64,000 nt of DNA from Formicarius rufipectus. Its lineage: Eukaryota; Chordata; Aves; Passeriformes; Formicariidae. Location: contig VXAU01001325.1 of the NCBI GenBank assembly GCA_013399695.1, positions 505,135-569,134 on the forward strand. The letters run 5' to 3'. Every line of letters begins with the position of its first letter. The first letter of the stretch is position 1. A program made the position numbers and the translations under genes. The notes below the pieces were generated by a model. The model worked only from the letters and a program-made list of their open reading frames with translations, was not told where the DNA came from and did not search any database. Of this stretch, positions 39,739 to 52,289 are shown piece by piece.

Positions 39739-40400
39739 CAGGATCACAGAATATGATGAGTTGGAAGGGACCCAAAAGGATTGAGTCCAACTCTTAGCCC
39801 TGCACAACACCATCCCCAAGAGCCACACCATGTGCCTGAGAGTGTCATCCAAACGCTTCTTGAGCTCTGTCAGGTCTGGTGCTGTGACCACTTCCTGGGG
39901 GAGTCTATGTTGAAGAGCACAGGGCCCAGGACCCCACCAGGGACAGGTCACCAGTCTGATGTCAACCCATTCACTGTCACCCTTTGTGCTGACTTGTGAG
40001 CCAATTGCTCACCCACCACATGATGTGTTCATCCAGCTGTGGGCTGCACATTTTGGCCAGAAAGATCCTGTGAAAGACAGTATTGAGAGCCTTACTGAAA
40101 TCCAAAAAGATTACATCAACAGGCTTCCCTTGATCCGCTTGGTGGGTTACTTTGTCATAAAAGGAAATCAGGTTGGATAAGGAGAACTTCCCTCTCATGA
40201 AGCCATGCTGGCTGTGACCAATAACAGTATTGTTTTTCAGTGTTTTTCAATACTTCTCAGAATAATCTTCTCCATAACTTTACCAGGCACCAAAGTGATA
40301 CTGACAGGCCTGTAGCTTTCAGGGTCCTGCCTCTTGCCCTTTTTGAAAATTGAGGCAACCTTCACCAGCTTTCAGTCAACTGGGACATTTTTCTCCCACT
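39739..40400 (-). mobile_element. CR1 LINE, 5'-truncated and internally deleted
   Basis: Antisense CR1. Reading the minus strand, it starts in the reverse transcriptase with the 'PQFSKRARGR'-type block (about 40340, degenerate), then has the RT motif A region 'VDVIFLDFSKALNTVFHRI' within the minus frame at 39977-40198. It continues to a 'ctgggccctgtgctcttcaaca' motif (GPVLFN) at about 39908-39930. The element then passes directly into CR1 3' UTR sequence ('aggaagtggtcacagc', 'aagcgtttggatgac', 'gggacccttccaa'-type end). The RT region carrying FADD and the whole ORF2 C-terminus are missing, so about half a domain has been lost at a junction near 39905. The 3' end is 'ttctgtgatcc' at 39741. It is non-functional. 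Confidence 0.92.
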
Positions 40401-43400
40401 TATAAAAAAAGCAAAAGAGGGGAAAGCAAACAGAAGGGAAAGTTTGTTTATGAAGACAGAAATATGGAGAATGAATTTATCTCTGAGTGTCTGGGCTTGG
40501 CTGAAAAAAGACCATATCAGAAACAAATCTTTTAAAAGGGTGGGTTTGTTTCTTCCATAACAACAGTAGTTGCATGACATCCTTAGCAAAAGTTGTTACT
40601 TCGTTTACACTTTCATAGCCTTTAAAAATCTTTATAGAAATTAACTATGCAGCTATGAGTTAAGATCCCTGTAAAGCATGGCAGGCCAACTTTATGACTT
40701 AACAACTTTTTAGTATTTGAATGAATAATTTTGGTTGTCTGATAATTTCTTTGGTTCTGTACTTTTTTTTCAGTAGACAAATTACATAGGTTAAGGAGTG
40801 TTAACCTTTTAGAAGGGAAGGACTGTGAGAATGAGTTTTTGTCTCTCCTATCTTCCACTTGTATTCTTATGGGGCGGTCTCAAATACTACTTCCCATCCT
40901 CAGTTTTTAATCTGTGGGCAAAATAATCCTGAAGGGGGAAGAAAAAAAAAAAAAAAAGAAGGAAAAAATTAAAAAAGAGTGCTGTGTTATTGACCTCTCA
41001 TTTATCTGTATTCACATGATTCTGTCACTGGATTGTTGAAAAGCAACCAGGGAAGTGCAGGTTCGTGGTAAGGGGGGAAGCAAGGGGAGGCAGTAGAAAG
41101 ACTGGAGTTAGGGAAGAGAGGTAAGGAGTCAATCAACATCTCCTGTAAATTCTGAGATAGTTGTCTGACTGCTTTGTTTTGGAAGTATAGACTTTCTCAC
41201 TCTTTAGTGACCAAATTATTTTTCTTTTTGTCCTCCTTGGACTGTGGAATGATGAGGGCCCCTAGAAAAGTAAATTGGGATTTGATGACTGTGGTAACAG
41301 AGAGGCTGAAAAGTCAATGATGTTGTTAAAACAACTCTTTCCTCCCATGTGTTGCCATACATGACATCACCAAGTGTTCCTGACAGGAGTGAGAAAATAA
41401 GTGAGATAAAATTCCAATTAGATCAGCTTAATTCAGTGATGAAGGTGATGTTCTAAAAGGAGTGAGAGCATATACCAAAGGTGTTATAAAACAAACCCCA
41501 AGCATATTATATGGGTAACCACATTCAAAAATCTTGTGGTTTTTTTACTTTCCTCCTGGTTCACAAGGAATAATTTTTCTGACATGTTTTCCATTCATGG
41601 TCCCCTCAAATGTATTCAGTTGGTGTCAGAAGTAATTCTAGTAAATACAATTAAATGTCACTATGGGACTCACAAAATATTGTGAAGTAATCTAATATAG
41701 ACTCAGAGGAATTTGAAAAAATAATACATGTAAATAACAAAAAATAATTATCATTGAATATTTAAATTCTATTTGACTTAAATAATCCCTTAATTAAGAA
41801 GTGTGCTAACCTGAAAATTAGAGGATGGCAAAACTGAATGTATGAAATATCACAAACATTTTCTGGACAGATATTTTAGCAGTATCTTAGGGTTTGTTCT
41901 TTCCTCAGATTAAACCCAGTTTCCATTATTAAGAACTAAGAGGGACATGAAGAGTTATCAAACGCAAGTTTTATTCTGTCTCTAGAGAAAACAATATTTC
42001 ACATAGTCCTAAAACTTTTTACAGTCTGAGCGCTTATCTGAGGCAAATTTGGATAGTCTAAATATTTTATGATTGTATTTTGTTGATAGAAAGGCACATT
42101 AGCATGTAATAAGGACCGTGCTTCTTGTAATTAGGCCTCAGTCTTCAGCATAACCATAAAGAAAAATCAAGAGGAGAATGTGTGGTCTTGGTTTTACATT
42201 GCACCTAAAAGGAAGATTTAAAAAGTATTCTAAAAAGGTAAGAAGATTACGCTCTACTGATTATGTTTATTACTTATTATCTATATTTTTTATTAATCCA
42301 AGACTTCAATTTTTCTTGATCTGCAGCAGGAACCAAAAAGATGTTGTTCTCTTGCTTTATAAGGGAGACAGAACAAATGGAAGAAGCAGTAACTAACAAC
42401 CTGCTTTAATACGTTTAGAAACTTGCCATACTTCGAGCATGCTTCATGGGGCAAGGTAACTTCTCAATAATATTAAAAATCTCATCAAGTCCAGCAGCAC
42501 AACCAGAACTGCATTCATTCACACTGCAAGATTCTTTGGCATTGTCAATGGTTTTGTTTCTCTTACTGTTTCCCCATGTAGTATTACAGTTGTGAATTTA
42601 TTTCTCACTTCTATACTCTAAGTCTTCCATTATCAGAAACAGAGAAGCAGCATTTGGCACAGAAATCCTTCAAACTTTTTTTTTTTCTTTTTTTGATTAG
42701 GCTTTTGTTTGTGACTATGAAATTCTGGATTTTTTGATGCCAGTGGGTCAAGTGTGGGTCACTAGCTGTGTTTCTAACAGCTTTTGATCAATTTTCAGTG
42801 GGAGATAGGATAGCAGTGAGAATGTGGAAAAGGAAATGAAATGGGGAAACAAAACGTCAAACAACCTAATGTACTCAAGTCAGGGGTACTAGATAATGTC
42901 CTTGCAGTACTGCATGAACTAACACCTGAAGTTGCAGATCCAGCAGAAGAACTTTTTAATAAATCTCTTAAACTGGGAAATGTATAAATGGAAAACAGTC
43001 AACACAGGATATGTATTTACAAAATAGAAAATAAATAATGGTCTGTATAATTACATACTATGCTAGTTATATACAAAGTTTTAGGACACTTCAAGAACAC
43101 TTTAAAAAAAGTAACGGTAAATGAAAACAGAATGCAGCATAAAACTCACATTTTACCAAAACAATATATCATTTTTAAATGACTGATTTTCAAACACAAG
43201 GAGACCAAAATCAGTATAATTTCTTAGAAATACATTAAAGAAGTTTATGTGACTTCTTGTAAAAGAATGTATTTAGTTAAGGTAGACACAATTGGATTAA
43301 TTTAAGAATTGTCAGATGTCTGAATCAAAATATTTTTATTCAAAGATTTATTGAGTGGTTCCACTAACGATCTTGACACAAGATATAGGAGTATGTAAAG

Positions 43401-44272
43401 ATTTTTACTAACAAAATTAGAACATTTTTTAATACAGAGAAGGACAGTAATATCTTATGTAGGACTAAATAACTCTCAGTACCCAATAATGAATGTAACA
43501 GCAAAACAGTGAAAAAAAGAATGAGTACTGGTGAACTAAGAGGAATTTCTGCTATAAAAGGAACTTACTGAAACAAAAAAGAAGGGGATTAGTCTTGGAG
43601 AACTAATTGATCATAAAATGAATATATGCCTGTATTAAGAAGTATTCTGAAGCTAGGAAATTTAATAAGACAGCTGTAATCTTAGGTGATATCCTGTGAA
43701 ATATTTCTAGTAGATTTCTCATTTTAATACCATTATCAGAGAGCTTTTTGAGTAAGGGAAACTTCAGAAGAGCCTCCCAGACTGGCATATCTGTGAACTA
43801 TTCCACTTTTCTATCTATAGATTAATTCAAACTTGAATGGGAGCTGAGGAAAGCTACCAGTAGAGCAAAACACTGAAGCATCAAACAAAAAAACCTGGCT
43901 TATTTTTTAGTGCAGGGCAATGACCGATGAAAAAGCATATTTTTCTCTGTCAGTAAAAAGAGAAAAGCTATCTAAACCGAAGGATGTAGCTGGTATCAAA
44001 ACACTTGGTGTAAAATGGCTGGCAATATATGTAGCATGAAAGGTTCCTAATCATAAGAAGATTTCAAGCTCAGTCTTCTTTTATTATTAATGGGTGTTTA
44101 AAGCACCCATGTGGTTTCAAGATAGAACTTGGTAAACGTATTAAGGAGAATAATACGTGATTATGTATGTATTATGACTGTATGTACTGCATGGAAAATG
44201 GAACCCACTCTTCACCCATCAGTCTTATACTTGCTCAGAAACTGGCTAAATCATAAACCCTCTAACTTTATT
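40401..44272. other. Gene-free AT-rich stretch
   Basis: No gene or dispersed repeat recognised. There is an A-rich purine run at 40942-40957, a T run near 42679-42696, and short frames without domains. Confidence 0.5.
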
Positions 44273-44324
44273 AAAACAAACAAACAAAAACAAAACAAAC
44301 AAACAAACAAACCAAAACCAAAAT
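44273..44324. repeat. (CAAA)n microsatellite
   Basis: Tandem CAAA units with occasional CAAAAA and CCAAAA variants. Simple repeat with no attached element recognised. Confidence 0.95.
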
Positions 44325-47300
44325 AGTAACTTTTGCATTTCTTTTATTCTTTCTATTTTATTCTCAGACAAGCTCTCCAAAGTTTGAGGGCTGCAATCCA
44401 ATTTATTTTCTGATAAAACTCTCATTTCTCAAATCATAGCAGTACTCTACAGTCTAAGAACTAAAATTCTGGCTTATAATAACATCCCAAACCCCAGACA
44501 ATTCTACACAGTCAGAAGAGCCAAGAGGTTTCAGTTAGGCAGTTCTACCCTGAGACCTTATGATGACAAGGAATGGACAACTTAGAGAGCTCTTTTACAC
44601 CTCTCCATAAATCTCTGATGTGCACACAATTTGAACACTTGTGTGCCATTCTGTTTCCCCTTCCCCCATGTCACGAAGGATAATGTAGCAACAAGTAAAT
44701 GCTTGGGGAAGGATGCCCAGGGATTTGGAAAGGCATCCATCCAAGCAACACAATAAATTAGGATAGAACTCTTCAGCCTGGCAAGAGTGACTAAGGAAGT
44801 ATGTCATAGATATGTATGAAATACAGGGAGAGTCAGTGTGGATCAATTGCTTACTCTTCTCCCAGTAAAAAGAAAAGAAGAAGGATGTTAAACAAAGCTA
44901 GAATGGGACAGGTTCTACACAGAAATGAGGGAGGCCTGTTTGAAAGCAGCATGCAGTCAAGACATGTAACTCCTTGCCTCAGAAGCTGGCCAGACCTGGC
45001 TCAGAAAATCTCTGTTCTGTCTGCTACTGGAAATATGCCAGTATTCTGGAGAATTATCATTAAAGCTTGACCTGACATTACATTTTTCCAGCTTTCATTG
45101 CTGCCAGCATCAACTGGGTGGGGTGATTTTGTTTTAACCTGACACTTCAGTCTTATATTAAATCTGCTAGAAGCTGGAAAGGGTATCTCAGCTTTGGACT
45201 TTGAAGAGGAACCATACTCTTGTTTGATTCCCACCAAGTTTGTGTACTGATGTGACCACAGGTCTACTACAAGCTCCACATCAAGAAAATCGAGGATTAT
45301 TTCTTTTCTGACTGATCCACAGGCAGTCAGTAAACCTGTGAAAGTACAGCACAAAACCAGCAACACAGTCTCTTTTCAAAATAATCTTGATAAATTCAGA
45401 ATTTGGTCAAGAGAATATTTCGGGGCATTTCAACAGGCACAATGACCAACCAAGGTCTCATCTTATTTCAAATATGCTCCCATTTTTGTAAAAATCCTTT
45501 AAAATGTACTCACTGGTCTCAGCTGCTTCCTTCCTCATCAGAATCAGTTCTAATTCATTCTTTCCCTATCTCTCAAACCCACAAAACCAAGTTAGGAGGG
45601 AGCTGCACTGCAGCTAATTGGAAGGAAATGAAGGAGATTCAATTAATCCTCCTATCTCGTTACAAATAGAATTGTTCCAGTCAGCTTCTCACATGCAATG
45701 CTGGTGAATACGTGTGACAGAGCAGGTTTAGCCTTTAACTGGTGATTATTCACAAGAAACAGCAGACTTAGCTTGCATTTCAGAGGGCAGGCTGTGCTTC
45801 CAGTGCTTTGTAGGAAGAGAAAAAAAATTATCTGTTTACTTGAAAGCTGAACATACTTTATGTGGAAATTATGGGGAGATAATCAGTGTGAAATCCCATG
45901 CCACGGTTTTCAGAATAAAGCCACAGCATAAATTAGGAAGGAGAAAGTTGGCTGTACCTTTGCCTTACTCTCTTTAATGACAATACTTTTACTCTTTTCT
46001 CAGTATTTTTAAGCAGCAGGATTTCTGATGCTCTCAGGTTTGGGTTTGGTTTGTTCTGGGTTTTTTTTAACATTATGGAAGTAGGAAGAGTTTTGATCTT
46101 CTTTTTTCTTCTAATCTTTTCTGTATATCAAGCAATGAAAAACTGTGATTCGGTGGAAAGATGTATAAAGATAAGTCATCCCATAGGTCCAATAAATGTA
46201 GTTTCAATATTATTAGACGGTTTTGACTTTGAAGGTGGCCATTATCTCCAACAAGGGAAACTTAAGTTCCTTTGAGAAATTTCAAAAGAAGATGCAAGTT
46301 TTACATACTCATTTTATCATCCAAATACTGACACAAACTGCTGCCTATTTACTTAAAGCCATAGCTTTTAATTAATGCAGCAAGATTCCTCTTTCTTTGA
46401 CATAACATTCATAGGGGCCAGGATGTACACCTGTTAGTTAGCTTGATCCTTGGAGCATAGTAGTTGATTTCCCATGCATGCTTAAAAAATTATTAGCTTG
46501 AAAACCAAAACTAATCAGGCAACTCCTTTGGTTCCAGCTCACCAAGCCTTCATGGATATCTGTTAAACAACTGTTTTTAACCAGGACATTTATCCAGCAT
46601 AGAAATTGGGAGCTACTGTAAAACTCTTCTATCAGTAGCAATGTTTGAAATATGTGCCTTGGTCTCCTGCTGTTCAAGCATTGCAAATTGTCAAATTATA
46701 TGTGACAGACTGATCGTGATTTATCTTCTTCATGACAGGAAAAAATGTGTTTTTCCGCACCCTAGGGAAAAAAAAATCCAAGCCATTCAACTGCATTGAG
46801 AGATGGTTCTGATCTCTTTTAGCTGGTTTTTTTTTCCAAAATGTTTGTTTAAACGGACAAATATAAATTTCTCCCAAGACAGTATTTTGTAATCATATAG
46901 GTCTTTCCTATATTAATAGTGTTGCACACATTTTATTAAAATTCTGTGGTTGCAGAGCCTACCTGGTGGCTTGTATTAATGAAGGTATTAGTCTATTAAG
47001 CTACAGGAAAATGAAAATATACTTTATGTTTATTGCCTGTACTGGTATACTACAAAGAGAAAGCCATTCAGTGAGAGCTACACAATACCTCGCTTCACCT
47101 ATGAAGGGAACATCTGTGACTGTCTGTGGTGGAAAACACTTGTGGTGTAAACAGTGGATGAGGTATGACAATGCATTCCAGTGTGGATGTATTGAACACT
47201 GGGGATAACTGTGCTGGGTGCTACATATTTGGGTACTACAGTTGCATACATGCAGCAGAAGCATTGCTTCTTAGGCACAATTATTCTTCACGTAATGACT

Positions 47301-48154
47301 GTGTTATAGCAGTCAGAAAATATTCTCCTCTTTTCATCACAGTATAGGCTAGACAACATCTGATAAAAAGATTCTAACATAGAGCTGGTGAATGATGTAA
47401 AAAGAATCTAAAAAAATAAAACAGGAAGAAAGGAACTACAGATTTTCAGACAAAAGCAAGGATCATAATTTTCTGTGCTGGTTACCTAGTGGAACCAATA
47501 TATAATGGTACAATTAAAAAAGTCAAATCTCCATTACCCACTGTTGCTGGCATGTAGCAATAGTAGGTAGGATGGAACAATGTCAAAAATAGGTCCTTCA
47601 CATTTTTAAATAACTCATTGTGTTAGCTAAACCTACTATTTCCTGACTTCTTCATTAGATAATAATATGTTATCTATTCCTTGTCTATAATCCACAGTTG
47701 CCTGTAGCTGAAATTCATCAGTTGTGGTTAATTGAGTATTCTGTAATGAATTTTGGGTCCAAATTTACTCAAGTGTAAGAGTATTTTCAACATGACCAAT
47801 ATAATATTTCTGATTCTAAATTTTCTTCAACCTGTTTTCATTTTTGAGAACACTAGGATGGACTCCTTTCATCTAAATGACCCTTCATTTAGATTAATCT
47901 ATTATTTTTTCTATATCTATACAAATGGTTGTACTTATGTGTGAGAAATAATGCAAAAAGAAAAAGTCAAAAATGAGAATGACTGTCTTGTGGAAATTTG
48001 AAAACAATATTAGAAATACTGAAAACATGATTTTTAGTATGAAACTGATATGGTTTAGACTGACATGTTTGTCAATAATATCACTGTTTTTATACCTCTG
48101 AATGAGTATTTATAATCATAAAATTAAACACTGCCTGTAAGAGATATTAAATAT
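44325..48154. other. No confident gene; one open frame worth noting
   Basis: AT-rich sequence. The minus frame at 45001-45366 is described separately. Other frames (46438-46686 -, 46674-46877 -, 47001-47264 -) have no recognised domain. No dispersed element identified. Confidence 0.45.
45001..45366 (-). other. Open minus-strand frame, possible exon, unidentified
   Basis: A 121-codon frame opening with a hydrophobic leader-like stretch ('MLLVLCCTFTGLLTA'). On the minus strand the bases ahead of codon 10 or so form an acceptor-like tract ('gtgctgtactttcacag') and a donor-like 'tgtcag|gttaaa' follows at about 45146, so the section 'KEIILDFLDVELVVDLWSHQ' might be an exon. I find no domain or family, and the 'signal peptide' would lie in the supposed intron, so the two readings conflict. 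It may be a chance frame. Confidence 0.2.
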
Positions 48155-48381
48155 TATCTAGTTCCAACCACCCCGCCACCAGCAGAGGCACCTTCCACTA
48201 CACCAGGCTGCTCCAATCTCCATCCAACTTGGCTTTGAATGCCTCCGGGGATGGGCCATTCACAACTTTTCTGGGCAACCTGTTCCACTACCTCATTACC
48301 CTCACAGTAAAGAATTTCTTCCTAATATCTGATTTGAACCTACACTTTTTCAGATCAAAACAGTTACCCTTTGTCTTATCA
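48155..48381 (-). mobile_element. CR1 LINE 3' UTR fragment, antisense
   Basis: Reverse complement of the CR1 3' UTR. Recognisable pieces are 'tagttccaacc', 'accaggctgctcc', 'ccaacttggctttgaa', the 'ctgggcaacctgttcca' block, 'aagaatttcttcctaatat' and 'cagttaccctttgtcttat'. No coding part is present. The usual ATTCTRTG terminus is not clear, so the 3' tip is eroded. The copy is 5'-truncated to about 230 bp. Confidence 0.9.
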
Positions 48382-48589
48382 GACTATAAATATATTATAC
48401 TGCAATAATTATCCATTATATTTTCAGCTCTGTTTAACTCTGTTTGGCTCTGTTTAGCATACTCTGGGCATAGCCGTTTGTGTTCACTACTCAGCAATTT
48501 GTAAGCTACTTATCTCAGTTTTCTGTTTCTGTGGCTTTCTTTACTCATTGCATCAACAAGCTTCTTTTACAATTTTGGGAGTCTAAAAT
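48382..48589. other. No gene seen
   Basis: AT-rich sequence between the CR1 fragment and the CpG-richer block. It contains a local triple repetition of 'ctctgttt' (about 48428-48456). Confidence 0.5.
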
Positions 48590-49310
48590 CTGACATTTGA
48601 CCTACCCCTCAATGTCAACATCTTTGATGTGCTCATTAATGCACTGTAGCATTGCAGCGTACTCAGCCCCCTTCACCAGAGCCAAATGTACCGTCACATC
48701 GGTCTCTGTGATTGAAAGAGGAACCCCCCTCAAGAGATTTACAAACTACCATGCAGCATTACACCCATACAACAGAGAGATGCTTGTAAACCTCGCTGTC
48801 ATTTTCCTAGCCTTGTTATTTGGTCTATCACATGGAGAGGGGATTTGATGAGAAAATGTGGAGACAGTTGCATGAAATCCAACCAGCCCACTGGGGAGGC
48901 ACTCTGAGAAGCTGATGCATTTCTGACACCTGCATGCGCTGGCTGCCCACGGAGGAACACTTCACTTGGCTGGGCTCCGCCTGACCACACACGACCAGAG
49001 GTCCATTTAGCTTTCGGCTGCTGTCATTTGGACCACTGCTTGTTAAGCCCTTATCAGAGGGCAATGCCGAACTGTTTTTAGAGACATAGTGTGTTCTACA
49101 CAGAAAATTCATTTGACTAAGCTTCAAGTGAAAGCATTTTGAAATTAAAATGCATATGACCTTTTATATAGTTTCTGTACAACAGCATTTACAATAGATC
49201 GATCATGTAAAAAGTAACTGCACTTATTCATATCCTCTTACGAGCGCTTGCCCATCTTGTCAAGAGTGCAGAATGTATCTCTAATCAGATGGTTCAGGTC
49301 CTCACCTGCT
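48590..49310. promoter_or_regulatory. Candidate conserved non-coding or exon-like block
   Basis: Against an almost CpG-free background this stretch carries many CpGs between 48655 and 49070 (for example gcgt, accgt, atcgg, ctcgc, tgcgc, cacgg, ctccgcc, cacgac, ttcgg, gccgaa) and looks more balanced in GC. It holds TCF/LEF-like 'ctttgatgt', homeodomain-like 'cattaatg' and AT-rich octamer-like 'aaatgcatatgac' strings. Minus-strand frames read fairly well ('SITETDVTVHLALVKGAEY', 'GGAQPSEVFLRGQPAHAG') but are short and in different frames. It may be a conserved enhancer, an exon, or a relic. The sequence alone does not decide, and conservation cannot be seen here. Confidence 0.3.
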
Positions 49311-50439
49311 GTGAAAGACTTATCAAGTGGAGACTGAGCTTCACATTAACCAGACTGTTGTCTTTTGGAAAAAGACCCAGATACCTGTTTGGGATAATTT
49401 TAAGTGTTCTTCAGGCCTACAGATCACCTTTATGGCTCACAGTGAAGTTTTATTTAGAGGAAGAGTAATGCCAAAAGACTATAAATTTGTAAATATACTT
49501 CATGTAAACTCTCTGATGATAGAACTCAGCTGATAGGGAAAAAACGTCCCCTTCAAATTGAAAATGTTGTTTGTTCTTTTTCAGGGCAGGTGGTAGGGAT
49601 GCTCCTAAGGAGATAAAAATGACTTTTATTTCCTTTCCCTATGCAGAAGATCAAAAGAAAAGTAGGCAACTGCCAGACTTAATGAGCCATGCTGAAGGGC
49701 TGCATTCTGACGGAAGTAATGCATCATTTATAAAGTACTTCATAGGAAAATGATTTAGCGAATCACATATCACTTTGATGTCTTGTAAGACTCTTGCTTC
49801 TTAATATTTATGCAAAGAATTTAGCAGTTACAAATGGCAAAATCATGCATGCCAATAGCTGGAAGAACACATTGTGGATCATTGGCCTGGAATGGTTACA
49901 TTTAGGAGAATTGGGAAGAATCAGTACACGCTGCAGGTGTGGGGATCTGAATATGAGTCTTTGACTTGGACTCAAATAAGTGTCACTCAGTGTGGTGGAG
50001 AGAAAAAGGTGGTCCTTGGGAGGCTGCATTCTGCCTTTGAACGATGCTGCTCTGTCCTTTCCTGCTGGGGTTAAAGTCTCTGAACAGAGACCTGGCAAGC
50101 CTGCTCTTGCCCAAAGTCCAGGGCCCTGTAATGCAGATCTGCTGTAGTAGAAAACAAAGAACTAAATAACATCTTTCCCCTAGACCTTTGTAAAGCGGAC
50201 TGAATAGTTCCAAAATAACCCTGCAGATGTAGCTGCACAGATCCTCTTTGCAAAGACAGTGTTGTCCTCAGTTCCTGCTGTTTGGGACTCCTACTACATC
50301 ATACGAAGGCAAATAGCTGAAGCAGAATGCAGGATGGGACAATAAACTCAGATCTGTATCAATTCTTTCCTTGTAATGGTCTGAGGGTCTAGTCTACTGA
50401 TGTTAAGTATTTCCTCAGCAAAGACAGAGAATACCTCTT
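49311..50439. other. No gene seen
   Basis: Short overlapping frames on both strands (49808-50253) shadow each other and show no domain. No repeat is recognised until the CR1 start. Confidence 0.5.
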
Positions 50440-52289
50440 TCAGTAAAAAAACAAAGTGAAACAGCAAAGAATAACAAGAAGGGCTTCTACAGGTATGTTA
50501 AGTCAAAAAGGAAGGTCAGAGAAAGTTTATCCCCTGATAAACAATACTGGAAAACTGGTAACAATGGATGAGGACAAGGCTGAGGTACACAACAATTTTT
50601 TTGACTCAGTCTTCAGTGGCATCTTCTCACACCTCTTGAGTGGATGGACAGCAGGATTGGGAGAGGCAGAGCAAAGTCCCTCCCACTGTAGGGAAAGATC
50701 AGGTTCATGACCATCTGAAGAACCTAAATGTGTCTAAGTCTATGGGATCCAATGAGATGCATCCTAGAGCGCTGAGGAAATTGGCTGATGTAGTTGCCAA
50801 ACCACACTCCGTGATATTTGGAAAGTTATAGCAGTCTGGTGAAGTTCCAGGTGACTTAAAAACATGAAATATTGTACCCATTTTTAAAAAGGGGTAGGAA
50901 GGAGAACCCTGGGAGCTACCAACCTGTCAGCCTCACCTCTGTACCTGAGAAGATTGTGGAACAGGTCCTCCTAGAAGCTATGCTAAGGCACATGCAGGAC
51001 AGGGAGGTGATTCCAGACAGCCAGCACAGCTTCTCCAAGCACAAGTCCTGCCTGACCAACCTAGTGGCCTTCTATGATGGAGTGACTACATTAAGTGGAC
51101 AAGGGAAGAATTACAGATGTCATTTATGTGGATTTCTGCAAAGCCTTTGACATGGTTACCCAAAATATTCTTCTCTCTAAATTGGAAAGAGATGGATTTG
51201 GTGGGCGGACTGTCAGATGGATAAGAAAGTGTTTGGATGTTTGTATCCAGAGGGTAATGGTCAGTGTCTCAGAATCTTGATGGACATCAGCAAGTGGTGT
51301 TCCTCAGGGTCCATTCTGGGACCAGTGTTATTTAATATATTATTTAATTATATAGATGAAGGGATAGAGAGCAGCCTCAGTAAATTTGCAGATGACATAA
51401 GGCTGAGGGGTGCAGTTGTCACAAAACTGCACAAAACAGAAAACAAAAAAGTGATGGATGGGATGCCATTCAGAGGGACCTGAGCAAGCTCTAGGAGTGG
51501 ACTAATGGGAATTTCATGAGGTTGAACAAGACCAAGTGCAAAGTGTTGTACCTGGGTCCGGGCAACCCCCAGTATCAATACAGGCTGGGGGATGAACAGA
51601 TCAAGAGCAGCCTTGCTGAGAAGGACTTGGGGCTGCTGGTGGATGAGAGGCTGGACAGGAGCTGGCAAAGTATGCTTACAGCCCAGAGAGTCAAATGTGT
51701 CCTGGACTGCGTCCAAAGCCTCCAGATCGAAGGAGGTGATTCTGCTCCTCTGCTCTGCTCTCATGAGAGCCCACCTGGAGCACTGCATTCCAGCTTTGGG
51801 TTCCCCAGCTCAGGAAGGACGCAATCTGTTGTAGCAAGTCCAGAGGATGCCAGCAAGATGATTAGAGGGATGGGGCACCTCTTCTACAAGGAAAGGCTGA
51901 AAGAATTGTGTTTATTCAGACTGGAAAGCAGAAAGTTTCAGAGTGACCTAATTGCAGCCTTGCAGTACCTGAAGGAAGCCTACAAGAAAGACGGAGCGAG
52001 ACTTTTTACAAGAACAACAGGACAAGGGAGAATGGACTCAAAGTAAAAGAGGATAGGTTTAGATTAGATATTAGGGAAAAAATTCTTTACTGTGAGGGTG
52101 GTAAGATAGTGGAATAGGTTGCCCAAAGAAACTGCGGATGCCCTATCCCTGGAAGTGTTTATGGCCATGTTGGGTGGGGCTTTGAGCAAACAGATCTAGT
52201 GAAAGGTGTCCCTGTCCACAGCAGAGGGATTGCAACTAGATCATTTTTAAGGTTCCTTCCAACCCAGGCCATTCTATGATTCTGTGATA
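50440..52289 (+). mobile_element. Longest CR1 LINE copy: broken ORF2 and 3' UTR
   Basis: Sense CR1, 5'-truncated within ORF2. In order: a linker/early RT segment at 50456-50710 ('TGKLVTMDEDKAEVHNNFF'), 'SKSMGSNEMHPRALRKLAD' at about 50730-50790, an RT block at 50872-51150 ('NPGSYQPVSLTSVPEKIVEQ'), motif A 'VDFCKAFDMV' at about 51128-51157, 'GSILGPVLFN' at about 51310-51340, the catalytic FADD motif at 51385-51396, then the C-terminal region at 51516-52046. These lie in at least three different frames, with motif A and FADD in different frames, so the enzyme cannot be made. The 3' UTR follows with 'aggttccttccaacc' and ends 'ccattctatgattctgtga'. CR1 RT normally copies its own RNA into DNA at a nick. 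This copy is dead. Confidence 0.95.

Noticed and set aside
51348..51788. 146-codon minus frame
   Set aside because: Antisense shadow of the CR1 ORF2 region.
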